Below, one piece after another: positions 42,534 to 52,612 of a DNA stretch of 64,000 nucleotides. Position numbers and translations under genes: made by a program. Position 1 is the first letter of the stretch. Every line of letters begins with the position of its first letter. The notes under the pieces were generated by a model, which was given only the letters and a program-made list of their open reading frames with translations, made no database searches and was not told the DNA's origin. The stretch is from assembly GCA_017428945.1 (NCBI GenBank), contig JAFRPW010000006.1, forward strand, positions 62,001 through 126,000, written 5' to 3'. This stretch comes from Bacteroidales bacterium (GTDB lineage: Bacteria; Bacteroidota; Bacteroidia; Bacteroidales; UBA932).

Positions 42534-43649
42534 ATGAAACGTATTACCACATATTTACTTGCATGCCTGATGCTGTCTGCATGCATATACCCGCTGGATA
42601 TACAATCTGAAGATAATCTCCAGGATATTCTCGTGGTTGACGGAACCATCATCATAGGAGCGGAGTCCACCATTACACTTAGCCGTATGCTCCCCCTGAA
42701 CAACGACGGGAAGGGCGCCTTCAAGTATCTTACCTCAAGAATCGAAGCTTCCGTTACCCTGGAAAACGACGGCGGCCTTTCCATAACAAAAGACAATTTC
42801 CCGTACGTCTTTGACACCAGCACCGCAGACCCGGAAAAATCGTACAGGCTCACTGTGGTTTGTGCCGGAAAAACCTACAGGACCTCCTGGATAAAACCGA
42901 TGCCGGCGCCAAAAATTACCTCAGTAGACTTTTCTGCCGATGACACCAATGTCTTTGTTAAATTGTCCCTGGACGGCACCCAAAACGGTCTTGGCTACGC
43001 ATCGGCACAATATGACGCCATCTGGAAGTTTCATGCCGATTATGTCCGTATACTCGACTATATCCCCGAGGATAACGCCATTGTGGGCATCGAAGATCCG
43101 GATTATACCTTCTATGAATGCTGGATGAAAACAATCGGACGCCAGCAGACCATCATTGATTATGCCAATACAGGCGGCATAGCAAAGGACTATCCCCTGC
43201 TGTTCTTCCCTCGTACAAGCAACCGTAACCATTACAATTACAGCATTCTTGTCAAGGTCAGAAACCTTACTGAGCAGGAGTACCGTTACTGGAAACAACT
43301 CAGCGACACCGAGGGTCAGGCAAGTACCCTGTTTTCTCCCGAACCCGCAAACGCTTCCAGTAATCTGGTATGTGAATCTGACCCTTCCGTGAAAGTCTTT
43401 GGTTATGTGGGTGTATCCAGAATGGAGTACTATATTGCCAGTATCGGGTCTGAATACCTTATCTATGGCCAACCGCCAAGGTTGACCGTGATAGAACCGG
43501 AAGATTACTACTCTTATTACTCATTGGGCTATTATCCCATTACCGTGACAACCGGCGGCTTTGGATGGGGGCCAAAGAGCTGCTTCAACTGCGTCTCCGC
43601 CGGCGGCACTCTTCAGCGTCCCTCTTTTGATCTTCCTAAAGATTATTAA
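42534..43649 (+). CDS. DUF4249-family surface lipoprotein
   Basis: This 371-residue lipoprotein has signal MKRITTYLLACLMLSAC (Cys17). The DUF4249 signature is visible: LQDILVVDGTIIIGAESTITLSR near the start, a VTLENDGG strand, YRLTVVCAGKTYRTSW, and a late SNLVCESDPSVKVFGYVGVS. DUF4249 proteins usually sit next to TonB-dependent receptors in Bacteroidota and are thought to be their surface-exposed partner, comparable to SusD, but the function is not established to my knowledge. It lies 1 nt after the receptor gene and 2 nt before the MG2-like gene. Confidence 0.88.
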   Translation: MKRITTYLLACLMLSACIYPLDIQSEDNLQDILVVDGTIIIGAESTITLSRMLPLNNDGKGAFKYLTSRIEASVTLENDGGLSITKDNFPYVFDTSTADPEKSYRLTVVCAGKTYRTSWIKPMPAPKITSVDFSADDTNVFVKLSLDGTQNGLGYASAQYDAIWKFHADYVRILDYIPEDNAIVGIEDPDYTFYECWMKTIGRQQTIIDYANTGGIAKDYPLLFFPRTSNRNHYNYSILVKVRNLTEQEYRYWKQLSDTEGQASTLFSPEPANASSNLVCESDPSVKVFGYVGVSRMEYYIASIGSEYLIYGQPPRLTVIEPEDYYSYYSLGYYPITVTTGGFGWGPKSCFNCVSAGGTLQRPSFDLPKDY

Positions 43650-43651
43650 CC

Positions 43652-45319
43652 ATGAAAAGACTCGTCTGCATCATATTATCGGCCCTTGCATTATGCACGG
43701 GTGCAACGGCGGCCGAAAGGGTTTTTGTCTCTACGGACCGCGATGTCTACATCGCAGGGGACGAGGTCTGGTGTTCGCTCTTCTGCATAGACTCGGAAAC
43801 CGGCCTTTTCTCGCATTTCAGCGCCGTCGCCTACCTTGAACTCATCTCCGACGACGGAACGGCTGTAACGGCAAAAGTCAGCCTTATGGAAGGCCGTGGA
43901 GCCGGCAGGTTCAGGATTCCGTCATCGGCTCCCACCGGCAATTACCGGCTGGTCGCATACACCGCCCTTAACATAAACGAAGACGGGGACGGCCGTTTCT
44001 GCGGGTCAAAGCTGCTGTCTGTATTCAACACCACCTCGTCCGCCAGGGTTAAAGACGGAGTGAGTATCCTCTCCGAGGACATCTACGAGGACCTTCCCCG
44101 CCAAGAAGCCTCAACCGCCGGCGCAATAACCGCAACTGTAAACTCCAGAGGCGGAAACCTTTCTCTCTTTATTAACAACCCCGGCCCGGCCGCAACCCTC
44201 TCCGTATCGGTTTTCCACCTGGACGATATCGTACCTCCGGCAAATAATGGAATAGACACTTTCCTTGAGTCTGTAAAGGGAACACTATCCCCGGTCTATT
44301 CAAAGCAAAGAACGCCAGAATACGAAGGTGAAATTATTTACGCCGCGGTGGAAGGTCTTGAAAAAGAAGCCCTTGATATTATTGAGGGCGTTTCCATAGC
44401 AACGCTTTCTGCTGCAGGTTCTCCTTCCGACATATATGTGGGAAAGGTCCACGACAACGGCCGTATCGCCTTCTTTACAAACAATATTTTCGGTGACAGG
44501 GAGCTTGTCTGCGAGCTTAACACCGCGGCCGGTTATAAGGGTCATATAGCCCTTGCCGATAATTTCATCTACCCGTCCCCCGGGAACATCCCGCCCCTGC
44601 CCATAGCAAAGAACCTGTTCTCCTCCCTGGTTAACAGAAAAGCCGCCATCGGCTCCGCCATTCAGGCCGATACCCTTGTCTCATTCCTTCCCCGCCGCCA
44701 GGACGGGCTTATAGAATCCATAGAGAAGAAGAGTTATCACCTTGACGATTTCAACCGCTTCCCCACAATGGAAGAACTTGTAGTGGAGATCCTGCGCGAG
44801 GTTAAAATAAGGGACAGGCGCGGAAAAAACATACTTACCCTTACTACAAACGATGCCTCCGGCTCAAAAAAGATAGAGAAGGAAAACATCATCGTCATGC
44901 TTGACGGCGTTGTGATTTCCGACTTCTCCCTCATCGAAAAAATGGATGCCATGCTCATAGAAGACGTTGACCTGTACCTGCAAAGCTTTGCAATAGGAAC
45001 CGTTTCTTTTGATGGCGCCATTAACTTCATTACCGGAAAGAACTATGTTACCGCCGTCAATTTCCCGCAGAGCGTGCGCGTAACAGACTTCAAGGGTGTT
45101 TCTTTCCCTGTTGCCTACACCGGCAGGTTCCACTCCCAGGGCGGAGATGACTACCGTCAGCTCCTTTACTGGCATCCTCTCCTTGAAGCTGGTGCGGGAC
45201 AGTCCATAGGAATACAGCTGACCGCCCCTTCATACACCGGAACATTTGCCGTTTCCCTTCAGGGAATATCTGAGGACGGCACGCCGGTAAGGTCCGTTAC
45301 TCTATTCGACATCAACTAA
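43652..45319 (+). CDS. Exported MG2-like (macroglobulin-type) protein
   Basis: This 555-residue exported protein has signal peptide MKRLVCIILSALALCTGATA. The first domain (about 22-130, VFVSTDRDVYIAGDEVWCSL, then FSAVAYLELISDDGTAVTAK and SAPTGNYRLVAYT) looks like the MG2 beta-sandwich of alpha-2-macroglobulins. A second beta-rich part follows (about 165-300), then a segment near 400-460 (IVMLDGVVISDFSLIEKMDAMLIEDVDLYL) resembling plug-domain motifs of TonB receptors. No thioester CGEQ motif is present. It completes a three-gene set with the receptor and DUF4249 protein. Its job is unknown; a periplasmic or surface accessory is the best guess. Confidence 0.75.
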   Translation: MKRLVCIILSALALCTGATAAERVFVSTDRDVYIAGDEVWCSLFCIDSETGLFSHFSAVAYLELISDDGTAVTAKVSLMEGRGAGRFRIPSSAPTGNYRLVAYTALNINEDGDGRFCGSKLLSVFNTTSSARVKDGVSILSEDIYEDLPRQEASTAGAITATVNSRGGNLSLFINNPGPAATLSVSVFHLDDIVPPANNGIDTFLESVKGTLSPVYSKQRTPEYEGEIIYAAVEGLEKEALDIIEGVSIATLSAAGSPSDIYVGKVHDNGRIAFFTNNIFGDRELVCELNTAAGYKGHIALADNFIYPSPGNIPPLPIAKNLFSSLVNRKAAIGSAIQADTLVSFLPRRQDGLIESIEKKSYHLDDFNRFPTMEELVVEILREVKIRDRRGKNILTLTTNDASGSKKIEKENIIVMLDGVVISDFSLIEKMDAMLIEDVDLYLQSFAIGTVSFDGAINFITGKNYVTAVNFPQSVRVTDFKGVSFPVAYTGRFHSQGGDDYRQLLYWHPLLEAGAGQSIGIQLTAPSYTGTFAVSLQGISEDGTPVRSVTLFDIN

Positions 45320-45320
45320 T

Positions 45321-45357
45321 AAAATTGGGCGACCCCTTGAAGGGCCGCCCAAAATTA
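45321..45357. terminator. Bidirectional terminator between convergent operons
   Basis: TTGGGCGACCC (45325-45335) pairs with GGGCCGCCCAA (45342-45352) around a 6-nt loop, with A/T runs on both sides. It lies in the 54-bp gap between the MG2-like gene and the convergent lipoprotein gene. Confidence 0.8.
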
Positions 45358-45373
45358 TTCCAAGGGAAACAGA

Positions 45374-47344
45374 TTATTTGTTATCTGCAAATTCCTTGAG
45401 TTCCATATTCTTTACAGAATAATTACGGACAGATTCAATAACGTCGTCAGCATTTATGCCAAGCTTGTTAAGTTTGACCTTTGCTGCCTTTGCAGGAACG
45501 CCGGAAGGTTCTTCCAGGATAGCGGGATCCACAAGCAGGACGTAATCGCGGGTTCTGAATGCGCCTGCAATTGAATTATCCTGTACGGCAAAGAATCCAA
45601 AGCTATTGAAATTACCATTGTCAGAATTGGTGACGAACGCCATGATGCCATCTGCTACATATGCAGCATATGAAGAGTACTTTCCACCAAGAGAACCTGT
45701 AGAAACGTCATAGGCTGCAACATACACCGTATAACCATTATACTCTGCAATAGCCTGGCCGCCAAGTACATAAACGACGCCATCGTAATACTCCATCGTA
45801 AATGTATCATCAAAGGCTGTGGCGGGCACGTTGGCAAGTCCCGAGCAGGTAATGAGGTCGTCGCCGGCTTCGTTATCCTCTGCATCTGCAAAGGTGACAT
45901 ATGAGCAGGCCGCCCTGTCTGCAGGAGAATCACCCGCGAAGGCAATCCACTGGGTTCCAAGGAGTTTTTCCTTCGTAACGCCGGAAATGATGTCATCTCC
46001 TGTATAATCCATGAGAAGAGGATCTACACTGCCATAGGCAAAGCTCTCATAGACAAGGTAATCCCACTCTAACTCACCATCCCCGTTTACGGGAACTGCG
46101 GCAAGAGTATAGAAGCCGTCCTCTGCATCTTCAATCATAGGAAGTTTGAAGGAACCAGCCTCAGATACTACCATAGCGCTATTAGGAACCTCTGTCTCTG
46201 CATTCTCAAGAGCGTCTTCTACATCCTCAAGGGCATCCTTGCCGGGAACAATAACAATGTTAACGTCGGTTACATCACCGCCGATGATCTCAAGATTACC
46301 CATTACAAGTTCGTTGCCGTCCTTGTCTGTAAGGAGACCTTCATAGCTGATGGCTACTTCATAGTCTACAGCAAATGAGCAAACAAAGATATCCTGACCG
46401 CCACCAAACTGATAGCCGTTGCCGGTAGGTGCACCGCCTGACATGATGTAGAACCAGTCGCCAAGATAGAAGCGACCTTCTCCGTCATAGTAAGGGAACG
46501 GATCTCCGTCGGGTGCCCAGGCCGCCCTGCGGGCGTCGTGGAAGGCAAACCATGCGTCGGTGCCCTGCTCAAGACCGGAACCATTCTTGCCGGGTTCCTG
46601 AGTGTTCCAGTACAGGTTATAGAAAGCGGCCTCATCAGAGACATGAACGTCTCCGCTGGAGGTTGAATAACCGATATACTGTGAAGGAACGTAGCAATAG
46701 TTGGTCTCAGTGTTCCAGTACCAGACATAAGGCTGAACCGGATAGGTAGGTCCACTGCTGGCGCCCCAGCAATTGTCAATCTTGCAATAGCGGAGGTTAT
46801 CGGAGATCTGCTGATAATACATTTCCTTTCCGGGCTCTTCCTCGCCCCACCATGTCTCAATAAGGAGACCGTCGGAGAACCTGATCCAAGGCAGTTCGAT
46901 ACCAAGCTTGAAAGAGAATCCGTTGGAACCATAGAGCGAAGTAAGGGACTCGTCGGTTACGGAGAGAGACAGGTCGTAATACTCGTTCATGGGCATGGCG
47001 TTCACGTCCTTTGCGCTGACGGTAATCTTGGTTTCCTTCTTGTCAGCAGCAAAAGAGGCCTTGGCCGGAACGTTGAAATACTTGGTTGCATCACCGGAAG
47101 CAGTAATGGCAACATCAAGAGCGGGCAGCTCGGAAGATGCCCTTGCCAGAGTAATATCCACTGAAGGGGTGCTCTTTGTAAGTTTAACTGTACCTGTAGG
47201 AACATTTACAAAATAAACCAGTGCACCGCTCTCCTGTGCTGCGGGCTCGTAAGCCGGAGCAGGATTAGCCTCAGGGAAGCAGGCCGTGAGTGTCATCACG
47301 GCTGCTGCCATGGTTAAAACTATATTATTAACTGATTTGTTCAT
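45374..47344 (-). CDS. SusCD-associated surface lipoprotein, unknown specificity
   Basis: This protein of about 656 residues starts at 47344 (MNKSVNNIV; an ATG at 47356 adds four residues). The signal ends MTLTAC (about Cys22). The next 100 or so residues (VYFVNVPTGTVKLTKSTPSVDITLARA) look like a Calx-beta or similar Ig-like domain. The rest, rich in Trp, Tyr and Gly, is not recognised. It follows the SusD gene by about 32 nt, the place of a SusE/SusF-like surface binding protein. It is not similar to the BACON protein of the first PUL. No enzyme motifs seen. Confidence 0.75.
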   Translation of the reverse strand: MNKSVNNIVLTMAAAVMTLTACFPEANPAPAYEPAAQESGALVYFVNVPTGTVKLTKSTPSVDITLARASSELPALDVAITASGDATKYFNVPAKASFAADKKETKITVSAKDVNAMPMNEYYDLSLSVTDESLTSLYGSNGFSFKLGIELPWIRFSDGLLIETWWGEEEPGKEMYYQQISDNLRYCKIDNCWGASSGPTYPVQPYVWYWNTETNYCYVPSQYIGYSTSSGDVHVSDEAAFYNLYWNTQEPGKNGSGLEQGTDAWFAFHDARRAAWAPDGDPFPYYDGEGRFYLGDWFYIMSGGAPTGNGYQFGGGQDIFVCSFAVDYEVAISYEGLLTDKDGNELVMGNLEIIGGDVTDVNIVIVPGKDALEDVEDALENAETEVPNSAMVVSEAGSFKLPMIEDAEDGFYTLAAVPVNGDGELEWDYLVYESFAYGSVDPLLMDYTGDDIISGVTKEKLLGTQWIAFAGDSPADRAACSYVTFADAEDNEAGDDLITCSGLANVPATAFDDTFTMEYYDGVVYVLGGQAIAEYNGYTVYVAAYDVSTGSLGGKYSSYAAYVADGIMAFVTNSDNGNFNSFGFFAVQDNSIAGAFRTRDYVLLVDPAILEEPSGVPAKAAKVKLNKLGINADDVIESVRNYSVKNMELKEFADNK

Positions 47345-47376
47345 AATTACTATCATTAATCGTAAAACAAACAGCT

Positions 47377-49020
47377 TTAATTACCAGGGGCAAACTCACC
47401 GACGGGAGTAGGTCCTGTAACGGTTGCCGTAGGATTAGGATTGTTATGACCTACAAGAGCCCTGTTGGCCTGAACCTCGGTCAGAGGAATGACAAAGTTC
47501 CAGTTGGGTTTGATACCCTTGCAGTTGATCTTGAAGATGTCGGCAGGAGCATTGGTTCCTTCGTAGTTCTGGATAATGTCGGGTTTGATGCGCTTTGCAT
47601 TGGGGAAGCCCCAGCCTTCGCCCCAGAACTCGATACGTTCCTGGGTGAGAACCTCTATCTGGAATGCCCTTGCGTCGGCAGTTGTGAAGTTGTAATCGGG
47701 CTGACGATACTTGGTCATGAAGTCTTTCAGGAGAGCTACACCTTCTGCAACACTCTTGGACAGACCTGTGGCCTCTGCCTCTATCAGGTACATTTCCTCA
47801 ACACGCATGATGGGAACATCAACTGCACCGCCAACCTCATAAGACTCCCAGTCACCGTTAAGGCAACGGAACTTGAGGGAAAGATATGCGGGAGCGTCGT
47901 TGATGTAAGCGGCGTCGCGGGATGTCTCATAAGGATAGAAATCGAACTTCTGAGGATCCAGGAAGCTGTACTTACGGAAGTCGTTGTTGGCAATCTTGTC
48001 ATACAGGGACTTGTCGATGCTGGGACGTGTAAGTGATGAATATCCCCAGTCGGCCTCGCCGGACATCCAACCAATGAAGTTGCACAGGTTACCCATGTTC
48101 TCTGCAGAATAGTGGGTGTACCACATCCATGCCTGGTTTGCAGTATTGAAACCGGTCTTGAGGTCGTTCCACTGTGCGGCGGTAACGGGAGTGCCACCGA
48201 AGGTATCGATTGCAAGACGGGCATACTTTGCAGCGTTTGCATAGTCCTCATCCCACATGTGAACCTTTGCGCGGATACCATAGACAACTGCCAGGCTGGG
48301 CATGAGCTTGGAAGAAGGAGTGTAACCCTTCAGGAGCTCTTCTGCAGCGGTAAGGTCCTCGATCATGAAGGCAATAACCTCATCATGAGTCATACGGGGA
48401 TTGTTTTTGGAGGCTTCTGCATCGGTTTTCTCATCGACCCTCACCACGGTGAGTCCTTTTACTTCAGATACGTTGGTGTAGATATTCTCTACAGGCTCGA
48501 ACATGACGGTAAGGAGATAGTAGTCGAAAGCGCGGCATGCACGGGCCATACCCACAGCTGCTTTTGCAAAGTCGGAGGTTGCCGGATCGTCTACATCAAC
48601 TGCGCCGATGATGTCGTTGGCACCCTTGATGAACTGATAGCAGGTGAACCAGGGAAGATATGCAAAATAGCTGTTGTCGCCAAAGTTACCATTGAAGGTA
48701 TTGTAGTTACGATACCAGTCGTAACCGGAGTTGGAACCGAGGGGATACATATCACCAAGGAGCTCGGTGAAGGCAATCATAAACTGCGGGAAAGCCATAT
48801 CGGTCTCGTGAACCTGCTCTCCATACACCAGATAACCCTGGGCCATCTGAGCCGGAATACCGTTCAGGGAAGCTTCCATAGCAGAAGATGATTCAGCAAT
48901 CTGATCTGCTGTAGCATAGCTGTCACTGGGGAATGTCTCCTTAATACAAGAAGCAAAAGAAACAGCAGCAACAACTACAAGCACTAAGATGTTAAATATC
49001 TTTTTCATAGCCATATTCAT
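47377..49020 (-). CDS. SusD/RagB-family lipoprotein, enzyme-free locus
   Basis: This SusD homologue has 547 residues. Starts at 49020 and 49008 are both possible; the second gives the neat signal MKKIFNILVLVVVAAVSFASC. Family features include MARACRAFDYYLLTVMFEPVENIYT in place of the usual R-A-Y/F helix, VPIMRVEEMYLIEAEATGLS, and LTQERIEFWGEGWGFPNAKR. The C-terminus after PLTEVQANRALVGHNNPNP carries an extra PTATVTGPTPVGEFAPGN tail. It directly follows its SusC partner. With no hydrolase around, the ligand could be a peptide or a pre-cut sugar. Confidence 0.93.
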   Translation of the reverse strand: MNMAMKKIFNILVLVVVAAVSFASCIKETFPSDSYATADQIAESSSAMEASLNGIPAQMAQGYLVYGEQVHETDMAFPQFMIAFTELLGDMYPLGSNSGYDWYRNYNTFNGNFGDNSYFAYLPWFTCYQFIKGANDIIGAVDVDDPATSDFAKAAVGMARACRAFDYYLLTVMFEPVENIYTNVSEVKGLTVVRVDEKTDAEASKNNPRMTHDEVIAFMIEDLTAAEELLKGYTPSSKLMPSLAVVYGIRAKVHMWDEDYANAAKYARLAIDTFGGTPVTAAQWNDLKTGFNTANQAWMWYTHYSAENMGNLCNFIGWMSGEADWGYSSLTRPSIDKSLYDKIANNDFRKYSFLDPQKFDFYPYETSRDAAYINDAPAYLSLKFRCLNGDWESYEVGGAVDVPIMRVEEMYLIEAEATGLSKSVAEGVALLKDFMTKYRQPDYNFTTADARAFQIEVLTQERIEFWGEGWGFPNAKRIKPDIIQNYEGTNAPADIFKINCKGIKPNWNFVIPLTEVQANRALVGHNNPNPTATVTGPTPVGEFAPGN

Positions 49021-49021
49021 T

Positions 49022-52000
49022 TTAGAACTTGATAGTTACACCACCGGAAACGGTCTTCATAGGAGAATAGTAGGTGGCATTGGTGTCTGTGTTACCGGAA
49101 CCCTGCCTGGGATCGAAGCCCTTACGCATGGACCAGTAGTTGAGGTTCTGGGCGGTTGCATATATACGAAGGCTCTGGATACCAAGCTTTGTGGTAATCT
49201 TTGCAGGGAGAGTATAACCGAATGTTATGTTCTCGATGTTGAAGTAAGTAGCCTTGGTGAGGAAGCGTGAAGAACCGCCTGCACTGTAGGTGTCACCAAA
49301 CTGCCAGCGAGGAATGGTTTCACTGGGCTTATCTGCCGTCCATGCGTTGAGAACGTCAACGTGGAAGTTCTGACCGGTATTGGTGGTAAGAGGAGTTCCC
49401 ATGAAGCTGGCATACGTTGCATCATACTGATAGCCGCCAAACTGATAGGAAGTGTTGATGGCAAAGTCAAATCCACCTACATAGAGGGAAGTACCGATAC
49501 CGCCGTAGAAATCAGGGATAGCAGTCTTGTTGGTCACATAGTAATCTGCCTTGGACCAGTCGTCTGTGGTGGTTGTGCTTTCGAAAGTCTTGTGCTCGTT
49601 TCCGAATTCATCGGTCTCTTTCTTATCTACAGGGTTACCGTCTGCATCCTTCTTATCCGGATCCTTTACATAGACATTCATGTACCACAGAGACTTTCCG
49701 GTTTCAGGATCTACGCCTGCAAACTCTTTCTCTCTCCAGGTATACATGGGAAGACCTTCTGCAAGGAAAGCACCGTTGGAGGCATATCCCTGATAATAGT
49801 TACCGTTAAGATCCCAGATATCGGTGGTCTTCTTGTCCTGGTGAAGTTTGGTAATCTGGTTCTTGATGGTGGTAACGTTGAAGTTGACATCCCAGCGGAC
49901 AGCCTTGGTGTCGATGAGATTCAGGCTCAGGTCAATTTCCCAACCCTTGTTGTAAAGGTCACCAACGTTATCCCAGTATGCGGAATAACCAAGTGAAGGA
50001 GCAACTGAGAAGGAGAACAGCATATCGGTAGTGGTACGCTTGAAGTACTCGACGCTACCGGTAAGGCGGTTGAATAGGTTGAATTCAACACCGGCATTGA
50101 AGTTGGTGTTGGTTTCCCAGGTGATATCCTTGGTACCCTTTGAACGGAAGGAAGTACCCAGGTTCCCGGAGGAGTTGGTAATATCGAAGGTGTCGATATA
50201 ACGGTAGCTACCGATATTGTCGTTACCCTGGGAACCGATGGAAGCCTTAAGCTTCAGTTCCTTGATTGCGTCTGTGTTGAACCAGGACTCCTTGGAAACT
50301 ATATAGGCAGCGCCAGTTGACCAGAAATTACCCCAACGATATTCAGGACCGAAACGTGAGGATGCATCCTTACGGAATGATCCGCTCAGGAACAGTTTGG
50401 ATGCAAGGTCGTACTGTGCATTTGCAAAGTAACCCTCGTTATTGTACTCGGTGAAGTAAGAACCGGAGCTCTGACCATCCTGAATTGCACCGTTAAGTTC
50501 CTTGTTCTTCTGAGAGAACATCTTGGACTTGGAAGCAGAGAGAACTGCATATGTGTTGTCCGTATACTCATGACCCAGGGTGATGGTAATATGATTATTA
50601 CCAATAGTGGGGTTGTAACGGAGCAACTGCTGGAAGTTGGTGTTGAAAGTACGGCTGTGAGACTTGTAAACGGTACCGCCGGTGCTGCGGAACTGACCAT
50701 AGTAAGGATTCAGGACCTCAGTGAAGCGGGTTTCGTCAAGCTGGTATGTGCCGTTGATGATAAGGGTAAGGTTGGGAAGGATGTTGATGTCAGCTTCCAT
50801 GTTTCCGGTGGATGCATTCCATACAGACTCATCGGTATTGAGGAGAACCTGCTGGAGAGCGTTTGCATCGGAAAGGAAAGGACGGGAATATCCGGGAAAA
50901 CCACCCCTTTCAATGATACCGTTACCATAGTCCATCACATCGATCCCGTTGGAATCTTTGTAGATGGTACCGTCGGCATTACGTACCCACAGAGGATAAA
51001 TCGGGGCGATGTTGGATGTGAAAGCCCAGATGTTACCGGTGGAAGTGTTGCTACCGTTGTTGGAAAGGGTGTTGGTAACAGCGTGGGTGAAGGAAACGTT
51101 GGAGGCAAGTTTGAACCAGGGCTTTACCTGATAGTCTGCACGGAGACGACCGGTAAGACGCTCCAGGTCTGATCCCTTGGTAATACCTTCTTCGTTAAGG
51201 TAAGACAGAGAGGAATAGAAGGAACCCATCTCGTACGACTTGGCAGCGGAGAAGTTGTATTCTTTACGGATACCCTTGCGATAACCATAATCTTCCCACT
51301 TGTCAGGAGTCATGTAGTAATCTCCCACAACACGACCGAGAGTGGCGTTGGGGTTGATTTTTCCATTCTTACCAATGAAAGCCTGTCCTTCCGGAACGGT
51401 ATATACAATGTAACCAAGACCGCCGTTACCCTGCTCGGAACCAATGTTTGCATTGGCTGATGCCCAAGCCTCGGAGGCACTCATCTTACGCTCATTGGTA
51501 TAATAATTTACCAGAGCCTTGTAATGAGTTTCGTAATACATTGCGGGATCCGTAATGACATCGTAGTTCTTCAGAGCCTTGGTATTGACACCGACCTTTG
51601 CGTCAAAAGTAATGAGAGCCTCTCCGGCTTTTGCCCTCTTGGTGGTGATCATAATAACACCGTTAGCACCACGGGCACCATAAAGGGCGTTGGAAGCAGC
51701 ATCCTTGAGAACGGTCATGGTCTCAATGTCGTTGGCATTGATATTTGAAATATCTCCGCTGTAAGGAGCACCGTCAACAATGATAAGCGGATCCAGACCG
51801 GCGTTGATAGAGCTGTATCCACGGATACGGATCGTTGACGATGAACCAGGAGCACCGTTTGAAGATGTGAGCTGCACACCGGCAACTGCACCTGCAAGGG
51901 CATTGGTGACAGAAGCAACCTGGCTCTTGGAGAGCTTTTCTTCTCCCACGACCTTTGCAGATCCGGTAAATGCTTCACGTGTAGTGGTACCGAAGGCAAC

Positions 52001-52330
52001 TACTATGGTTTCATCAAGAACCTGGCTGTCGTCTTCAAGGACGATGGTGATGTTCTTGTTTCCTGCCACAGCAACTACTTGCTTTTTGTAACCAAGGAGA
52101 TGCACTTCAAGATTACCGTCAGAAGGAACTTTCAAGGTGAAAGCACCATCGAGGTCGGTCATAGTGTAAACGGTATTGCTTCCCTGAAGGACGACATTGG
52201 CTCCCACGAGGGGCTCACCGGAGGCATCCTTAACAGTTCCCTTCACAGTAATATCCTGTGCAAAAGCCACAAGGGAAGTTGCCATTAATACCATGACAGT
52301 GAAAAAAACGCGAATTTTTTTCATAAGCAT
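49022..52330 (-). CDS. SusC/RagA-family TonB-dependent transporter, enzyme-free locus
   Basis: This full-length SusC homologue has 1102 residues (start 52330, or 52324 for MKKIRVFF). It has a signal peptide ending SLVAFAQ, a carboxypeptidase-like domain (about 27-105, VKGTVKDASGEPLVGANVVL), a TonB-box-like stretch near 108-115, and a plug with TVLKDAASNALYGARGANGV (about 205-225). The barrel follows, ending SGGVTIKF. It contains a lysine/aspartate-rich insertion near residues 905-945 (KDPDKKDADGNPVDKKETDE). It starts an operon of three genes (SusC, SusD, surface lipoprotein) after an AT-rich 280-bp leader region. Confidence 0.96.
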   Translation of the reverse strand: MLMKKIRVFFTVMVLMATSLVAFAQDITVKGTVKDASGEPLVGANVVLQGSNTVYTMTDLDGAFTLKVPSDGNLEVHLLGYKKQVVAVAGNKNITIVLEDDSQVLDETIVVAFGTTTREAFTGSAKVVGEEKLSKSQVASVTNALAGAVAGVQLTSSNGAPGSSSTIRIRGYSSINAGLDPLIIVDGAPYSGDISNINANDIETMTVLKDAASNALYGARGANGVIMITTKRAKAGEALITFDAKVGVNTKALKNYDVITDPAMYYETHYKALVNYYTNERKMSASEAWASANANIGSEQGNGGLGYIVYTVPEGQAFIGKNGKINPNATLGRVVGDYYMTPDKWEDYGYRKGIRKEYNFSAAKSYEMGSFYSSLSYLNEEGITKGSDLERLTGRLRADYQVKPWFKLASNVSFTHAVTNTLSNNGSNTSTGNIWAFTSNIAPIYPLWVRNADGTIYKDSNGIDVMDYGNGIIERGGFPGYSRPFLSDANALQQVLLNTDESVWNASTGNMEADINILPNLTLIINGTYQLDETRFTEVLNPYYGQFRSTGGTVYKSHSRTFNTNFQQLLRYNPTIGNNHITITLGHEYTDNTYAVLSASKSKMFSQKNKELNGAIQDGQSSGSYFTEYNNEGYFANAQYDLASKLFLSGSFRKDASSRFGPEYRWGNFWSTGAAYIVSKESWFNTDAIKELKLKASIGSQGNDNIGSYRYIDTFDITNSSGNLGTSFRSKGTKDITWETNTNFNAGVEFNLFNRLTGSVEYFKRTTTDMLFSFSVAPSLGYSAYWDNVGDLYNKGWEIDLSLNLIDTKAVRWDVNFNVTTIKNQITKLHQDKKTTDIWDLNGNYYQGYASNGAFLAEGLPMYTWREKEFAGVDPETGKSLWYMNVYVKDPDKKDADGNPVDKKETDEFGNEHKTFESTTTTDDWSKADYYVTNKTAIPDFYGGIGTSLYVGGFDFAINTSYQFGGYQYDATYASFMGTPLTTNTGQNFHVDVLNAWTADKPSETIPRWQFGDTYSAGGSSRFLTKATYFNIENITFGYTLPAKITTKLGIQSLRIYATAQNLNYWSMRKGFDPRQGSGNTDTNATYYSPMKTVSGGVTIKF

Positions 52331-52612
52331 GAAAAGTTAGTTAAACATAAATATTGATACAAAAATTCTTTTCTTTGCATCTGATACACTACTCTATTAT
52401 CCACAAAAATCTGCGGATAATCGGTGCAAAAATGCTAAAACAAAATCAAAAATGCAAATCTGTTGAATCAGGCAAAATTAAGGGTATAATAAGTTTAATA
52501 AGCGTTTTTAAGGTTTTTTATTATAGTTTCGCTCGAAATATACTGATAATTTTAATCTTTTCAAACAGTTTTTCTTTCGATTTTTAATTATAAAAATTTT
52601 TAAAAAAAATAA
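52331..52612. other. AT-rich intergenic region upstream of the SusC operon
   Basis: Together with the frdB terminator this gap is 326 bp. It is strongly AT-rich and lies between the SusC start and the end of frdB, both on the minus strand, so it should hold the SusC promoter. I find only degenerate -7-like sequences (for example TATGTTTA close to the start). A 77-codon frame inside it looks like chance. Nothing else seen. Confidence 0.5.

Noticed and set aside
52354-52587. Small 77-codon frame in the AT-rich gap upstream of SusC
   Set aside because: Lys/Ile/Phe-rich translation expected by chance in AT-rich DNA; no start signal and no similarity recognised.
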